Part shown: positions 28,257-37,653 of the stretch, piece after piece
Position numbering within the stretch: the first letter of the stretch is position 1
Layout: the number at the start of each line of letters is the position of its first letter
NCBI GenBank assembly: GCA_035426385.1
Contig: DAOLZQ010000017.1
Span: 1 to 50,314 of the forward strand
Direction: 5' to 3'
DNA length: 50,314 bases
From: Parvibacillus sp035426385
Lineage (GTDB): Bacteria > Bacteroidota > Bacteroidia > Chitinophagales > Saprospiraceae
Notes under the pieces: model-generated
What the model saw: the letters and a program-made list of their open reading frames with translations, nothing else
The model's database searches: none
What the model was told of the DNA's origin: nothing
Made by a program: the position numbers and the translations under genes

Positions 28257-29606
28257 ATGCAAAAACTTATAATCTATCTGTGTTTATTATTATTGCCCGG
28301 TGTCAGTTTCTGTCAGGGTGAAGTATTGGATAAAGTCGTAGGCCAGGTTGGAAATGAATACATCCTGCTGTCAGAGATAAATGAGTATTTTCTGGCTCAA
28401 AAGAATCAAAATTCTAAAATCACAGAGGATTCAAAGTGTGATATAGTTGATAATTTATTATTCCAAAAATTATTAACTAATCAAGCTAAATTAGATTCTG
28501 TCAAAGTAAGTAACGAACTAGTGGAGAATCAACTTGATGCTCGTATAGATCGTGTATTGGCTTATATGAACAATGATATCAGCCAATTTGAAGCCTATTA
28601 TGGAAAGTCTGTTAGTGAAATGAAGGATGATTTGCGTGAAGACCTCAAAGGGCAATTATACGCAGATGAAATGCAAAGGAAAATAGTAGAAAATGTAAAA
28701 GTTACTCCGGCGGATGTTAAGGCATTTTTCGCATCTATTCCCTATGACAGCTTGCCTTATTATAATGCAGAAGTGGAATATTCCGAACTAAACTTCTATC
28801 CAAAGACAAGCAAGCAAGAGCGGCAAAGAATAAAAGATAAATTAGAAAGTCTCCGAACCCGAATAGTTGAGAATGGAGAGAGTTTTGAAGACCTCGCCAA
28901 AAAGTTTTCACAAGATGGTTCTGCTCCCAATGGGGGAGATTTGGGATGGTCGAAGAGGGGTGCAATGGTGCCAGAATTTGAAGCTGCAGTATTTAATTTG
29001 GAGGAAGGACAAGTCAGTCAGATCGTTGAAACTGAATTTGGCTATCACCTTATAAAATTACTTGAAAGGCGTGGTAATAGTTTTCATGCCAGGCATATCC
29101 TTCTCAGGCCTGAGATCTCAGATAATGATAAGAAAGCGGCTCTGCATGAATTAGATAGTGTCGTATCAATGATCAAGACAGATAAGCTTTCCTTTGTAGA
29201 TGCGGTTCAGAAGTTTTCTAACAAAAACTTTCCCAGTTACACGAATGGTGGCCGCGCGATCAATCCACACACAGAGAATAATTTTTTCGAAATCTCTGAT
29301 CTTGAACCCGATATTTATTTTACAATAGACACCATGAAAGTCGGCAATCTTTCATCACCTATTGCCTTTACTGATCCTTTCGGCGAGAAGGCATACAAAG
29401 TAGTTCGCTTAGACTCTCGTTCTGAACCCCATAAGGCTGATCTGGAAAAGGACTTTTCACGTCTTAAGGAGAATGCTATAAATATGCGACGTCAAGATAC
29501 ACTGGATAGATGGAAGATGAAAACCATACATTCCACCTATATCAATATCCAACCAGAATGGACAGCTCAGTGTCCAAAACTCAGTGTTTGGTTACAACCT
29601 AATTGA
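28257..29606 (+). CDS. SurA-like peptidyl-prolyl isomerase
   Basis: A 449-residue periplasmic chaperone. Signal peptide (about 1-20, ending SFCQG), a SurA-type N-terminal domain beginning VLDKVVGQVGNEYILLSEIN, a first parvulin domain (about 165-275) with GGDLGWSKRGAMVPEFE and FGYHLIKLLERR, and a second degenerate parvulin domain starting HARHILLRPE. The order matches SurA, which delivers unfolded outer-membrane proteins to the assembly machinery. It is coupled to the preceding isomerase (6-base gap) and followed after 15 bases by a deacetylase-like gene. The exact equivalence to E. coli SurA is not proved, so no symbol is given. Confidence 0.87.
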   Translation: MQKLIIYLCLLLLPGVSFCQGEVLDKVVGQVGNEYILLSEINEYFLAQKNQNSKITEDSKCDIVDNLLFQKLLTNQAKLDSVKVSNELVENQLDARIDRVLAYMNNDISQFEAYYGKSVSEMKDDLREDLKGQLYADEMQRKIVENVKVTPADVKAFFASIPYDSLPYYNAEVEYSELNFYPKTSKQERQRIKDKLESLRTRIVENGESFEDLAKKFSQDGSAPNGGDLGWSKRGAMVPEFEAAVFNLEEGQVSQIVETEFGYHLIKLLERRGNSFHARHILLRPEISDNDKKAALHELDSVVSMIKTDKLSFVDAVQKFSNKNFPSYTNGGRAINPHTENNFFEISDLEPDIYFTIDTMKVGNLSSPIAFTDPFGEKAYKVVRLDSRSEPHKADLEKDFSRLKENAINMRRQDTLDRWKMKTIHSTYINIQPEWTAQCPKLSVWLQPN

Positions 29607-29621
29607 ATTCCACTCTTCTAA

Positions 29622-30872
29622 TTGACGCCGGAAATCACATATGCATTTTCTCCGGAGAGCGGACAGATACAACGTTTAGTTGATTATCTCTTAGAGATAA
29701 TTCAAAGACAATTTAATATAGTATTTGTAGTACAACCTGACTTCAATAGGGCAACTATTCAATTCTCAACTGTAAAAAGTAAGGGCAATTATTTTTGTGA
29801 CCTTGATATTTACCGGGCTTTTCTAGAAGACAATTATCAAGGAGCTCTTTCCCACTTGAATAATGACCCACTTGCGGAGGCATTTTACAGGCTCAATTGT
29901 CTGCAAGAATATCATCTGCCCCCTGAGAAGAAAGATGCTTATGGTCGTATAAGATATGAATATACGACACAGTCAATGGACGATAATATATACAAGGATA
30001 TAGTAAGTAATCTATTCTTGGAGTTCCTTCATCGATATATACCTAAGCCGCAACTCAATGTCCGAGTGAAGTCTGCAATCTTGCTCAGTCACGATATTGA
30101 CCGGCTCTATGGCGGACTACGTGACCAAGTAAAAAATATATTTAAAAAATCATTCATCACTAATGTTGGAGTTATATTCAGACACATTTTAGGTATCAGG
30201 AAATGCTGGGATAGCTTTAATGAAATCCAATCATTAGAAGAAAAATTTGGAGCAAGAAGCATTTATTACTTTTTACCCTTTAAAGGTGAAATTTCAAATA
30301 TAGACCAGGCAGATTATAGAATTTCCGATGTACAATTGCAGATAAATAAAATAATTCAAACTGGGTGTGAAATAGGTCTACATAAATCATCTAATGATTC
30401 TGCCTCTTATAAAAGCGAATTGGAATTAATTACTCATACTCTACCCACTTCTAATCGCAATCATTACCTTAGATATAGACTACCACAGGACTGGATCGCT
30501 ATGGAAAAAGCAGGAATTGAATTAGATTCAGGTCTTGGATTTTCCTCTATGCCGGGCTTACGAAACAACTATCCACTACCCTTCCAGCCATTTGCAGGTG
30601 GCAGAAAGCTGAAACTAATAGTTATTCCATTGGTAATCATGGATACCACATTTGACAAATATTTCTCAGCAGAAGATATTATTACCTTTTTTGAAGAGAT
30701 GAGCAGTCAATGGAACTACGGTTATTGTGTATCAGTTTTATTTCATAATAATTATCTTACTTCTCATTCCTATAAAAATTTTCATATTGCTTACCGTGAT
30801 TTGCTTGAGCTATGTGTGAAAAATAAAATTAAATTTCTTACTACTGCCAATATAAAAAAATTCTTTTTCTGA
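29622..30872 (+). CDS. Polysaccharide-deacetylase-like protein
   Basis: A 416-residue cytoplasmic-looking protein. An N-terminal domain of about 140 residues (TPEITYAFSPESGQIQRLVDYLL) precedes a NodB-like deacetylase domain with AILLSHDIDRL (the metal-binding Asp pair region), GCEIGLHKSSND (the His motif) and RYRLPQDW. The motifs are looser than in true carbohydrate esterases, so catalysis is uncertain. The start is a TTG at 29622, since an in-frame TAA lies directly before it. The stop overlaps the ATG of the downstream GT4 glycosyltransferase by one base, which suggests they act together on a surface glycan. It follows two folding-factor genes. Confidence 0.75.
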   Translation: MTPEITYAFSPESGQIQRLVDYLLEIIQRQFNIVFVVQPDFNRATIQFSTVKSKGNYFCDLDIYRAFLEDNYQGALSHLNNDPLAEAFYRLNCLQEYHLPPEKKDAYGRIRYEYTTQSMDDNIYKDIVSNLFLEFLHRYIPKPQLNVRVKSAILLSHDIDRLYGGLRDQVKNIFKKSFITNVGVIFRHILGIRKCWDSFNEIQSLEEKFGARSIYYFLPFKGEISNIDQADYRISDVQLQINKIIQTGCEIGLHKSSNDSASYKSELELITHTLPTSNRNHYLRYRLPQDWIAMEKAGIELDSGLGFSSMPGLRNNYPLPFQPFAGGRKLKLIVIPLVIMDTTFDKYFSAEDIITFFEEMSSQWNYGYCVSVLFHNNYLTSHSYKNFHIAYRDLLELCVKNKIKFLTTANIKKFFF

Positions 30873-32011
30873 TGGCCATAAGTAATCAATTGCATATACT
30901 TATTATTCCAGCTTGGTTTCAATCGGCATGCGAAGGAAATACAGGTATTTTTGTACGCGAACAAGCTGTTGAACTAGCCAAGGCCGGCCATCGCGTCGGT
31001 TTAATTTATTTAAGTGAATACACTGCAGAAGAATACAATCTAAATGAAGACAATTATACAGAATGGATCATACCCATAAAAAGGTTTGTTAATAAATGGA
31101 CTAAATATTTCTACCTGTGCAAGGAATACTATACTCTTTACCGGCGATACACAGACAAGTGTGGCACACCTGACCTCATCCACAGCCATGGACTCTATTC
31201 ACTGATTCCGGCGACATATATTCGTCTTCGTAAGGGAATTAACATTATTCACACAGAGCATTTAGGATTATTGATAAGTAGTTCCAAGTGGAGTAAGTTA
31301 AATCTTATAGCAATTATTTTTTATTCCTTTCCTCATATTATTATCGTTCCAAGCCGACTCCTGTTTGATAATATCAAGCATATGTCGCCTAAAAAGATGG
31401 TATTTATTCCTGGCATAGTGCATCGTGACTATTTCAATATCCAGCATAGCAAAAAAAATACCTCTGTGGTTAATATGCTTTGTGTCAGCGACCTAGAAGA
31501 AAAAAAAGGTCAATCTCTTTTACTATCAGCTCTGAAAAAGATCCTATCGAAAGATTATCCTGTATTTCTACACTTAGTAGGTGATGGCCCTAACAAGGAA
31601 TTGCTGGAAAAATACATTCTTGATAACCATCTTGGGTCTAGAGTTAGAATGCATGGTAAGAAAACAAGAGAAGAAATACTGGAGCTGATGCCACTGATCG
31701 ATCTATATACGACTGCAACAGTTTCCGAGAATTTTGGAACCCATATTGCAGAAGCTTTAGCTGCGGGGATCTTTACAATCACTTATGATTGCAAGGGGCC
31801 GGAATTTATTCTCAAACCAAACAATAGTATTATATTCTATGATTACAATGAAAATAGCTTTGCTAGTGCAATCATTTCAGCTATAGACCTCCTTGACACC
31901 CATAATACTAAAATGATCAGTGATTCAGTAAGTAATCTCATCCATCCGGATATAGTTATTCCGCAAATAATCCGGGAATACCACGAGATTTTAGGAAATG
32001 AATATCAATAA
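30872..32011 (+). CDS. GT4-type glycosyltransferase
   Basis: A 379-residue cytoplasmic sugar transferase of the GT-B fold. N-terminal domain: GNTGIFVREQAVELAKAGH and HSHGLYSLIPA. C-terminal nucleotide-sugar domain: CVSDLEEKKGQSLLLSAL, LVGDGPNKELLEKYI, VRMHGKK and the E-x7-E motif in SENFGTHIAEALAAG. This fits retaining GT4 enzymes that add sugars to lipid-linked glycans. Its ATG overlaps the stop of the deacetylase-like gene by one base, so the two are cotranslated. Donor and acceptor cannot be told from sequence. Confidence 0.87.
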   Translation: MAISNQLHILIIPAWFQSACEGNTGIFVREQAVELAKAGHRVGLIYLSEYTAEEYNLNEDNYTEWIIPIKRFVNKWTKYFYLCKEYYTLYRRYTDKCGTPDLIHSHGLYSLIPATYIRLRKGINIIHTEHLGLLISSSKWSKLNLIAIIFYSFPHIIIVPSRLLFDNIKHMSPKKMVFIPGIVHRDYFNIQHSKKNTSVVNMLCVSDLEEKKGQSLLLSALKKILSKDYPVFLHLVGDGPNKELLEKYILDNHLGSRVRMHGKKTREEILELMPLIDLYTTATVSENFGTHIAEALAAGIFTITYDCKGPEFILKPNNSIIFYDYNENSFASAIISAIDLLDTHNTKMISDSVSNLIHPDIVIPQIIREYHEILGNEYQ

Positions 32012-32070
32012 CTAAAAGTACTCCTGCATTAAATTACTGCAAAGCTCCCAGAACTATAGTAACGTAAAGC

Positions 32071-32670
32071 TTAATTTATCAATGGAATAGTATCTACTTC
32101 GACTTTCCAACCTGCAGTCTCTGCAAAAACTTTAAAAGTGTTCACTACATCCTCTACCTGATGCCCGGCTTGGCTGAATAGGTCACTTTTCAAAGCCGTT
32201 TGTCTGATGTGTTCTTTGGCGTCTTCATTGATTTTATTGAAATCCTCGGGTGTAAATGAATTAAAAGTTCCTTCTGTAATATCATAGTAGTCTATATCAT
32301 GATCGATACTAAGGATTTCCGGCTTGGGGATATTCTTTATATACAGAGTCTTTGATTTCTCATCAGCTGTAAAAGTGGCTTTTTCCAAATTTATACCGAC
32401 CGATACACGGGCCTTGACTCTTATAAGAGCCTTCTTTCTAAAGATACTCCAATCAAAATTATAGAAATCTTTGTAGTCATACATTTCGGAGAAATAACCT
32501 TCTATTGTGATTACTTTTGCTACCTTTTTTACCTTCTCCAAAATAATCTCACTATTAGAACTGATGCGTTTTTCTGTGCGTGTGTGGATCCAGTCTGAAA
32601 TCAGATATCCAAGAACCACCATTAGGATCATTCCGAAGAAGAGAATAAGATATTTAACTGTACTTCTCAC
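32071..32670 (-). CDS. DUF4230 membrane-anchored protein
   Basis: A 199-residue protein with one N-terminal membrane helix (about 6-27) and an extracytoplasmic DUF4230 domain (ITIEGYFSEMYDYKDF, IRVKARVSVGINLEKA, KTLYIKNIPKPEILSIDHDIDYYD). The function of the family is unknown. The start is taken as the GTG at 32670, which shares GTGA with the stop codon of the upstream GWxTD gene; an 18-codon longer reading would run back into that gene. It is last in a three-gene coupled operon (lipoprotein, GWxTD protein, this). Confidence 0.78.
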   Translation of the reverse strand: MRSTVKYLILFFGMILMVVLGYLISDWIHTRTEKRISSNSEIILEKVKKVAKVITIEGYFSEMYDYKDFYNFDWSIFRKKALIRVKARVSVGINLEKATFTADEKSKTLYIKNIPKPEILSIDHDIDYYDITEGTFNSFTPEDFNKINEDAKEHIRQTALKSDLFSQAGHQVEDVVNTFKVFAETAGWKVEVDTIPLIN

Positions 32671-34115
32671 AGATCCTCCATTAGTTCCTGAGCATGTCTG
32701 TTTAGTCCATCTCCGACATCCCACTTATCTGGTGCCGCGTTAGATGGTCTCTCCCGGTAAGCATTCTTATATAACTCTTTTTTCCATGAGGTATTTTGGT
32801 GTTCTCCTCGAGCATTTGACGTCAATATACGATAGTCCGCCCCATCCAGGGCGGGATTATAAAACAAGAATTTGATATTACTTTGATTGAGTTTAGGTAA
32901 TCTGTAATAGAGCCATATTTCATACGGTGGTGCTACGGGATCATCTATGATACTAACCTTATCATCCGGCTTTCCATATTTCATATAGATCATGCCTCTG
33001 TCTGACTCGAACCCAAAACGTCCGCTCACCTTGTACTCTTTATCTACAGCACGGGCCACCTCCATATATTGGGTATAATGCTCATCAGGATGTATTTTAT
33101 CCTCCTCGCTAAAGTATTTGAATAAGTAATTTGCTCCAGCTATTTGATTTCGGTTAGTTATAATCATGCTTACAACCTCAATATCATTATAGGGAATATT
33201 CATGAGTATTGCTTTTAGACTATACACTACTTCATCCGTTGACAACTTTCCTGCGAATGAATTGGCTACAGCATCTCTTTGCTGAGACTGCATCACTTTA
33301 GTGTCATATGCCGGATTGCTCTTGATGAAAAAATAATTTACAGAATCTACTAGTTGAAGCGTTGAATCAGCCAGCCCTATCATCAACTTATACTCTCCAG
33401 ACTCAAAAAAAGTCAGATCTAAATCTCGTGAAATAAGATCAAAGGAAGCCACAGGTCTGTGTAACCAGCTTTTCAAAACTACTCGTCCTCTTAATTCGGG
33501 TTCTGATCTGGAAATCTTAAGCTGATAATAGGCCTGAGAAGATTTTAATTTTTCAGTATTATATGATTCTACTACAAAACCAATATTATTGAGTGCAGGC
33601 TTTACAAAACCATAAGGAATCAATTCATAAAAGCGACCGTGCTTACTTAGCAATTCATCTGAAGATTTATTTGCAGAGGCATAAAGTTGAACATCAGACA
33701 GCATAGGCAGATGGCCAGCAGCCTTGATAATAACATATGCACTATCCAGTGAGGTATTTTGCCCATTTGATTGGTCCCTGCCTGAGAATACAATGTTATA
33801 TTTGCCGGGCTTAAGTTCATACCTACGTACAGCAACAAAATCTTCTTTTGGTTGATCAGGGTTATTTTGAATTAATAATTTTTCGAATTTTACTACTTCA
33901 CCATTTTGCTTAAAAAGTATGTTAAGTTCTACTTTTTTTGAGAAGTTAATGGTATCTAAAGCTCCTACCGTAGAAGAAACTACGTGCAAGTATACTTCAA
34001 TGTAAGGTAAATTGCTTGTCTGAAACTTTGAGATATTAATACCAATATCTAGTCCTGAGGCTCGGTTGATAATAGCCAAACTCAGTATGCAGGAAATTAT
34101 CCGCAAGATTCTCAT
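32667..34115 (-). CDS. GWxTD-domain protein
   Basis: A 482-residue secreted protein with a signal peptide (about 1-20). The C-terminal 140 residues carry the GWxTD-type region: FGFESDRGMIYMKYGKPDDKV, PPYEIWLYYRLPKL and KFLFYNPALDGADYRIL, which is typical of this Bacteroidota/Acidobacteria family of unknown function. The preceding part is beta-rich. Its start overlaps the upstream lipoprotein stop by 4 bases (ATGA) and its stop overlaps the downstream DUF4230 start, so all three products are probably made in fixed ratio and may form an envelope complex. Confidence 0.83.
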   Translation of the reverse strand: MRILRIISCILSLAIINRASGLDIGINISKFQTSNLPYIEVYLHVVSSTVGALDTINFSKKVELNILFKQNGEVVKFEKLLIQNNPDQPKEDFVAVRRYELKPGKYNIVFSGRDQSNGQNTSLDSAYVIIKAAGHLPMLSDVQLYASANKSSDELLSKHGRFYELIPYGFVKPALNNIGFVVESYNTEKLKSSQAYYQLKISRSEPELRGRVVLKSWLHRPVASFDLISRDLDLTFFESGEYKLMIGLADSTLQLVDSVNYFFIKSNPAYDTKVMQSQQRDAVANSFAGKLSTDEVVYSLKAILMNIPYNDIEVVSMIITNRNQIAGANYLFKYFSEEDKIHPDEHYTQYMEVARAVDKEYKVSGRFGFESDRGMIYMKYGKPDDKVSIIDDPVAPPYEIWLYYRLPKLNQSNIKFLFYNPALDGADYRILTSNARGEHQNTSWKKELYKNAYRERPSNAAPDKWDVGDGLNRHAQELMEDL

Positions 34116-34498
34116 AGAGAATCATTTGTAAACTTCCGGAATTCAAATTCAAAAGGAAGATTATTGATGACGCTTTTCATATTTAACTGAGAGTCATTGA
34201 GTACATCTATATCATATTCGAAGGTATCTCGAATAAAATGAGTCAATTTTCTATTTTTTGCATCAAAGAGATAACCGCTGGCCATAGTATCGCCACCAAA
34301 ATTAGATATTATGACGGAATCAGTAACCTGCATAAACAATCCACCTAATGTAGTGGTCGGTGTACCGTTACGGTTAGCTTTTTTCAATAACCAGTAGCCA
34401 TTTAGCTCAGAACTGGAGGCCACGTCCTTGACTGTATTATTCCTCGTACAACATGATAGTGCAAGTATCAAAAAGAGAAAGGCAATCAATCTATACAT
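34112..34498 (-). CDS. Small lipoprotein of unknown function
   Basis: A 128-residue lipoprotein (signal LFLILALSC, lipidation at Cys16 or Cys17). The mature part looks like a small beta-barrel/lipocalin-like module (LNGYWLLKKANRNG, DTMASGYLFDAKNRKLTHFI, EFEFRKFTND), a pattern common in lipocalin-like Bacteroidota lipoproteins, though I cannot assign a family. It is the first gene of an overlapping operon with the GWxTD and DUF4230 genes. Confidence 0.72.
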   Translation of the reverse strand: MYRLIAFLFLILALSCCTRNNTVKDVASSSELNGYWLLKKANRNGTPTTTLGGLFMQVTDSVIISNFGGDTMASGYLFDAKNRKLTHFIRDTFEYDIDVLNDSQLNMKSVINNLPFEFEFRKFTNDSL

Positions 34499-34756
34499 AA
34501 TCTAACTTTAAAATTTGTTTATAAATATACATCAGTAAACTTATTTCCACATAATTCGAGGCACAATAAAGTAAAGTCAAATATTGAAAACATACTGACA
34601 TTCAATACTTTCCAGTAAGCCAAGTACCCTACCATACTCATCTGTAACAGACTAATGTGCTTCTTGTTGACTGGATAAATACCGGTTTGAGGTCTGTAAT
34701 TTCATAAAAATTAAGGTTTACAAGGGCATAAATACTTTAAAAGAAGTATTTCTACA

Positions 34757-34764
34757 TATATTTG
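34757..34764 (+). promoter_or_regulatory. -7 element before the esterase gene
   Basis: TATATTTG is an exact consensus match 16 bases before the ATG at 34780. Because it contains the TTG at 34762, that TTG is unlikely to be the start codon. A -33 element at 19 bases is not obvious. Confidence 0.4.
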
Positions 34765-34779
34765 GTTCAAACTAATGAA

Positions 34780-35511
34780 ATGAACAGAGAAATCCAGGGC
34801 TGGCTTAGCCCATCCCTCAATAAGTATATGGATATAGTAACCTACGGACACTTCGGTATACCCATCTTACTTCTCCCCACTGCTGCGGCTGATTATCTCG
34901 AATATGAACGCTTCCAAATGATTGACGCATTGGAACCATTGATTGAATCCGGCAAGATCAAGGTCTTTTCAATCAATAGTATTAATTCAGAGAGCTGGCT
35001 GAATGAACATATGATGCCTAGGCATAAAGCAATTCGACATACACAGTTTAATGACTATGTGTACAATGAAGTGATCCCATTTATTAAAAGTAAGACTTCA
35101 CCTGATTCTGGTGTCATAATAAGTGGAGCATCATTGGGGGCTTTATTGAGTGCCAATCTATATTTCAAGCGTCCAGATCTGGTAGGTGGAATTATATCTA
35201 TGAGTGGAGATTATGACTTGACTCAATACACTAAGGGCTACTTTGATGAAAATGTTTATTTCAATTCACCTCAGTCCTATATGCCGGGCTTGACGGATGA
35301 AACCCAACTAGGATTTATGCGGAGTAATAAACATATACATATCCTGACAGGTAGTGGTAACTATGAAAAGCCTTCCGCTACCCGTATGATGGGTGCAATA
35401 CTGCATTCTAAAGGCATAGCCGCTGATATCGAAATATGGGGAGCAGATATGCCTCATGATTGGCCGACTTGGCGAAAGATGTTGCCTTACGTAATTGAGA
35501 CTAAGTTTTAA
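34780..35511 (+). CDS. Alpha/beta-hydrolase esterase
   Basis: A 243-residue esterase of the Esterase D/putative esterase type (tri-alanine-like esterase family), no signal peptide. Visible: LSPSLNKYMDIVTYGHFGIPILLLPT (residues about 8-33), the nucleophile elbow SGASLGALLS, SMSGDYDLTQY, and a C-terminal His in MPHDWPTWRKMLPYV. The start is the ATG at 34780 because the earlier TTG lies in the promoter. It is followed after 13 bases by a lipoprotein gene. The substrate is unknown; formylglutathione hydrolase or feruloyl-esterase-like activity cannot be told apart here. Confidence 0.8.
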   Translation: MNREIQGWLSPSLNKYMDIVTYGHFGIPILLLPTAAADYLEYERFQMIDALEPLIESGKIKVFSINSINSESWLNEHMMPRHKAIRHTQFNDYVYNEVIPFIKSKTSPDSGVIISGASLGALLSANLYFKRPDLVGGIISMSGDYDLTQYTKGYFDENVYFNSPQSYMPGLTDETQLGFMRSNKHIHILTGSGNYEKPSATRMMGAILHSKGIAADIEIWGADMPHDWPTWRKMLPYVIETKF

Positions 35512-35524
35512 ATCATTGTTATAT

Positions 35525-36013
35525 ATGCATTTGAGGTATGTTTCCTTATCAGGGATACTGTGTTGCCTATGCTTAATGATGGCTTGCAAACAGGAATCTT
35601 CGCCCTCTATCTCATTAACAGATTCGCAAGTCGATTCTATTTCTAATGCGGATAGTGTGGAAATTTCTCCTTGGGTGGATAAATCATCACCTTTCGTAAT
35701 GCCTGATGCATGTGAGAGACTCACGATGAAGCAAGTAGTTTCACATTTCCCTGGAGCATCCGCAGCCCATATCGACAACAGACGGAAAGAGCATAGTACC
35801 ACCTGCACTTATACCTGGGCTCAGGGAAAAAAAGGTGAATACAGCATTGCACTTACATTGCAGAAAGCCCTGAAAGCTTCTCCTGACGAGAGAGACTTGA
35901 TTAACTCAAGTAAGCGAAAAGTTTGGGTCAAGGACGGCATTGTGTACAGTCTGACTATCTCAGACCAGATCGAATCTAAATACCTCGTAGTAATCAGATC
36001 TGGCATTAAATAA
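35525..36013 (+). CDS. Lipoprotein of unknown function
   Basis: A 162-residue lipoprotein with signal LCCLCLMMAC and lipidation at Cys21. After an acidic Ser-rich linker (about 25-50) there is a small folded domain with two Cys (DACERLTMKQVVSHFPG and HSTTCTYTWAQGKKGEYSIALTL) that could form a disulfide. The ATG at 35525 is chosen; a start at 35495 would overlap the esterase gene and add a non-signal-like stretch. I do not recognise the family. Probably cotranscribed with the esterase. Confidence 0.7.
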   Translation: MHLRYVSLSGILCCLCLMMACKQESSPSISLTDSQVDSISNADSVEISPWVDKSSPFVMPDACERLTMKQVVSHFPGASAAHIDNRRKEHSTTCTYTWAQGKKGEYSIALTLQKALKASPDERDLINSSKRKVWVKDGIVYSLTISDQIESKYLVVIRSGIK

Positions 36014-36052
36014 TATTGAAAGTATTTCCTTAAAACTCCTCAATTTATGTGT

Positions 36053-36087
36053 AAAAAAAATAGGTTAAAGTTTACACTTTAACCTAT
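36053..36087 (-). terminator. Rho-independent terminator of the exopolysaccharide operon
   Basis: Perfect 12-bp arms ATAGGTTAAAGT (36060-36071) and ACTTTAACCTAT (36076-36087) with a four-base loop. The run of A before it (36053-36060) becomes a T tract on the minus strand, so it ends the leftward transcript from 36243-38541. It may also stop the rightward lipoprotein transcript less efficiently. Confidence 0.8.
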
Positions 36088-36242
36088 CAAAACAATCCTT
36101 TATAAAAATAATATTATGCAATTATAGAACCAACTTAGAGTATCTAATTGACTATAAAAGTAACGAATTCTGAAGGTGGATATTTCAATTGGGGTAGAAA
36201 TACAAGGTTACTCCGAGGAAATTAGCCGGAAACTACTACTTA

Positions 36243-37649
36243 TTATTTCCCCCTGCCCTGGATCAATACCAATAAAGTATAGAAGAGAATTTTGAAGTCG
36301 AGTGCCAAAGACATATTTTCAATGTAGAGAATATCAAACTTTAGTCGCTGAAGCATTTCAGGCACGTTAGAAGCATATCCGTATTTAACCTGGCCCCAAG
36401 AGGTAATACCTGGCCTTACTTTTAGCAGGTGTTTATAGTGTGGAGCGAGCTGCATGATCTTGTCAATATAGTATTTACGTTCAGGTCTTGGGCCCACAAT
36501 GGACATTTCACCCCTCAGCACATTCCAAAACTGAGGCAATTCATCAAGCCTCCATTTGCGCAGCATAGCCCCCACAGGGGTACATCGGTCGTCATTTTCG
36601 CTACTAAGTTGAGGACCGGTCTCTTCGGCATCCATATACATTGACCTGAACTTGATGATATTAAAGGGCTTGCCATTGAGTCCTATGCGCTCCTGGCTGA
36701 AGATAGCAGGCCCCGGAGAAGACATCTTTACCCGGATCCAGATAAAGACATATACAGGAAATAGTAAAATCAACACCATGATACTGAGCACGATATCTAT
36801 GAGTCGTTTTATCATTTTTTGCCACTTTGGCATAATTTCCTGCTCTATCTCTATAAGTACTGCGCCATACACATGGTTCATCTTGACAGAACCGAGCATG
36901 ATTTCATACATTCCAGGGATTACTTTTATCAATATATCATTTGAAAAGTCAAAGAGAATGTCCAGAATTGATTTCAGCTTCTCCTTTTCACTACCTTCTA
37001 TAGCTACTATGACCTCTTCAATTTTACTATCGATGATTATTCTGCTTAGGTCATTTATCCCTCCCAGACAGGGTAGATATTCATCAAGAATATTAAGGCT
37101 GTTCCCATTACTGTCAATGTAGCCGATAAAATTATACCCCAAGCCCTTCTCACGACTGCGAATCTCCTGAAAAAGCTCAGTTGCATTTTCATTTCCGCCA
37201 ATGATTAGTGTATTAAAGGTGACTGACCCAGTTTTCAGACGGTGACTAGCTCTCGTCAATAGACCCATTCTAGAGAGAGTGGTGAGACTAAAATGCAGCA
37301 AAAAATAATACAACCAATACCCTCCGAAGGAATGTCTTTCCTGAAGATTGTCTCTTAGAAGTATAGTTATAAACAATGTGCCGAGAAGAGAAATAAAGAA
37401 GGTCCGTGTGAAGGCCACCAAGCGTGATTGTCGGTATAAATCTAGATAGCTATCAAATAGCATATATACCAAAATCCAGCCGGTAACAATAAATAGTAAA
37501 ACACCCCAGTATTTTAAGGCATAGTCATGTTGTTGTTCAAAGGAAGGCATCCAATTAAATCTCCACATAAATATCATCACCGCAGATATCGCCATTATGG
37601 CATCTAGGATCCCATAAAGCAACAGGTCTTTTTTTCGAGTATTGTGCAT
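36243..37649 (-). CDS. Undecaprenyl-phosphate sugar-1-phosphate transferase
   Basis: The initiating glycosyl-1-phosphate transferase of exopolysaccharide synthesis (WcaJ/CpsE-like), 468 residues, inner membrane. Four to five N-terminal membrane helices, a central nucleotide-binding-like domain (NTLIIGGNENATELFQEI), then the catalytic bacterial-sugar-transferase domain: RLIDIVLSIMVLILLFPVY membrane hairpin, SPGPAIFSQERIGLNGKPF, IIKFRSMYMDAE, LRKWRLDELPQFWNVLRGEMSIVGPRPE and VRPGITSWGQV. All core motifs are intact. It starts 4 bases after the stop of a lipoprotein gene and ends before a strong terminator. Glucose is the usual sugar but is not established. Confidence 0.93.
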   Translation of the reverse strand: MHNTRKKDLLLYGILDAIMAISAVMIFMWRFNWMPSFEQQHDYALKYWGVLLFIVTGWILVYMLFDSYLDLYRQSRLVAFTRTFFISLLGTLFITILLRDNLQERHSFGGYWLYYFLLHFSLTTLSRMGLLTRASHRLKTGSVTFNTLIIGGNENATELFQEIRSREKGLGYNFIGYIDSNGNSLNILDEYLPCLGGINDLSRIIIDSKIEEVIVAIEGSEKEKLKSILDILFDFSNDILIKVIPGMYEIMLGSVKMNHVYGAVLIEIEQEIMPKWQKMIKRLIDIVLSIMVLILLFPVYVFIWIRVKMSSPGPAIFSQERIGLNGKPFNIIKFRSMYMDAEETGPQLSSENDDRCTPVGAMLRKWRLDELPQFWNVLRGEMSIVGPRPERKYYIDKIMQLAPHYKHLLKVRPGITSWGQVKYGYASNVPEMLQRLKFDILYIENMSLALDFKILFYTLLVLIQGRGK

Positions 37650-37653
37650 ATAA

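Noticed and set aside
32671..32724. An 18-codon N-terminal extension of the DUF4230 protein.
   Set aside because: It lies inside the GWxTD gene; the GTG in the GTGA overlap gives a signal-anchor directly at the N-terminus.
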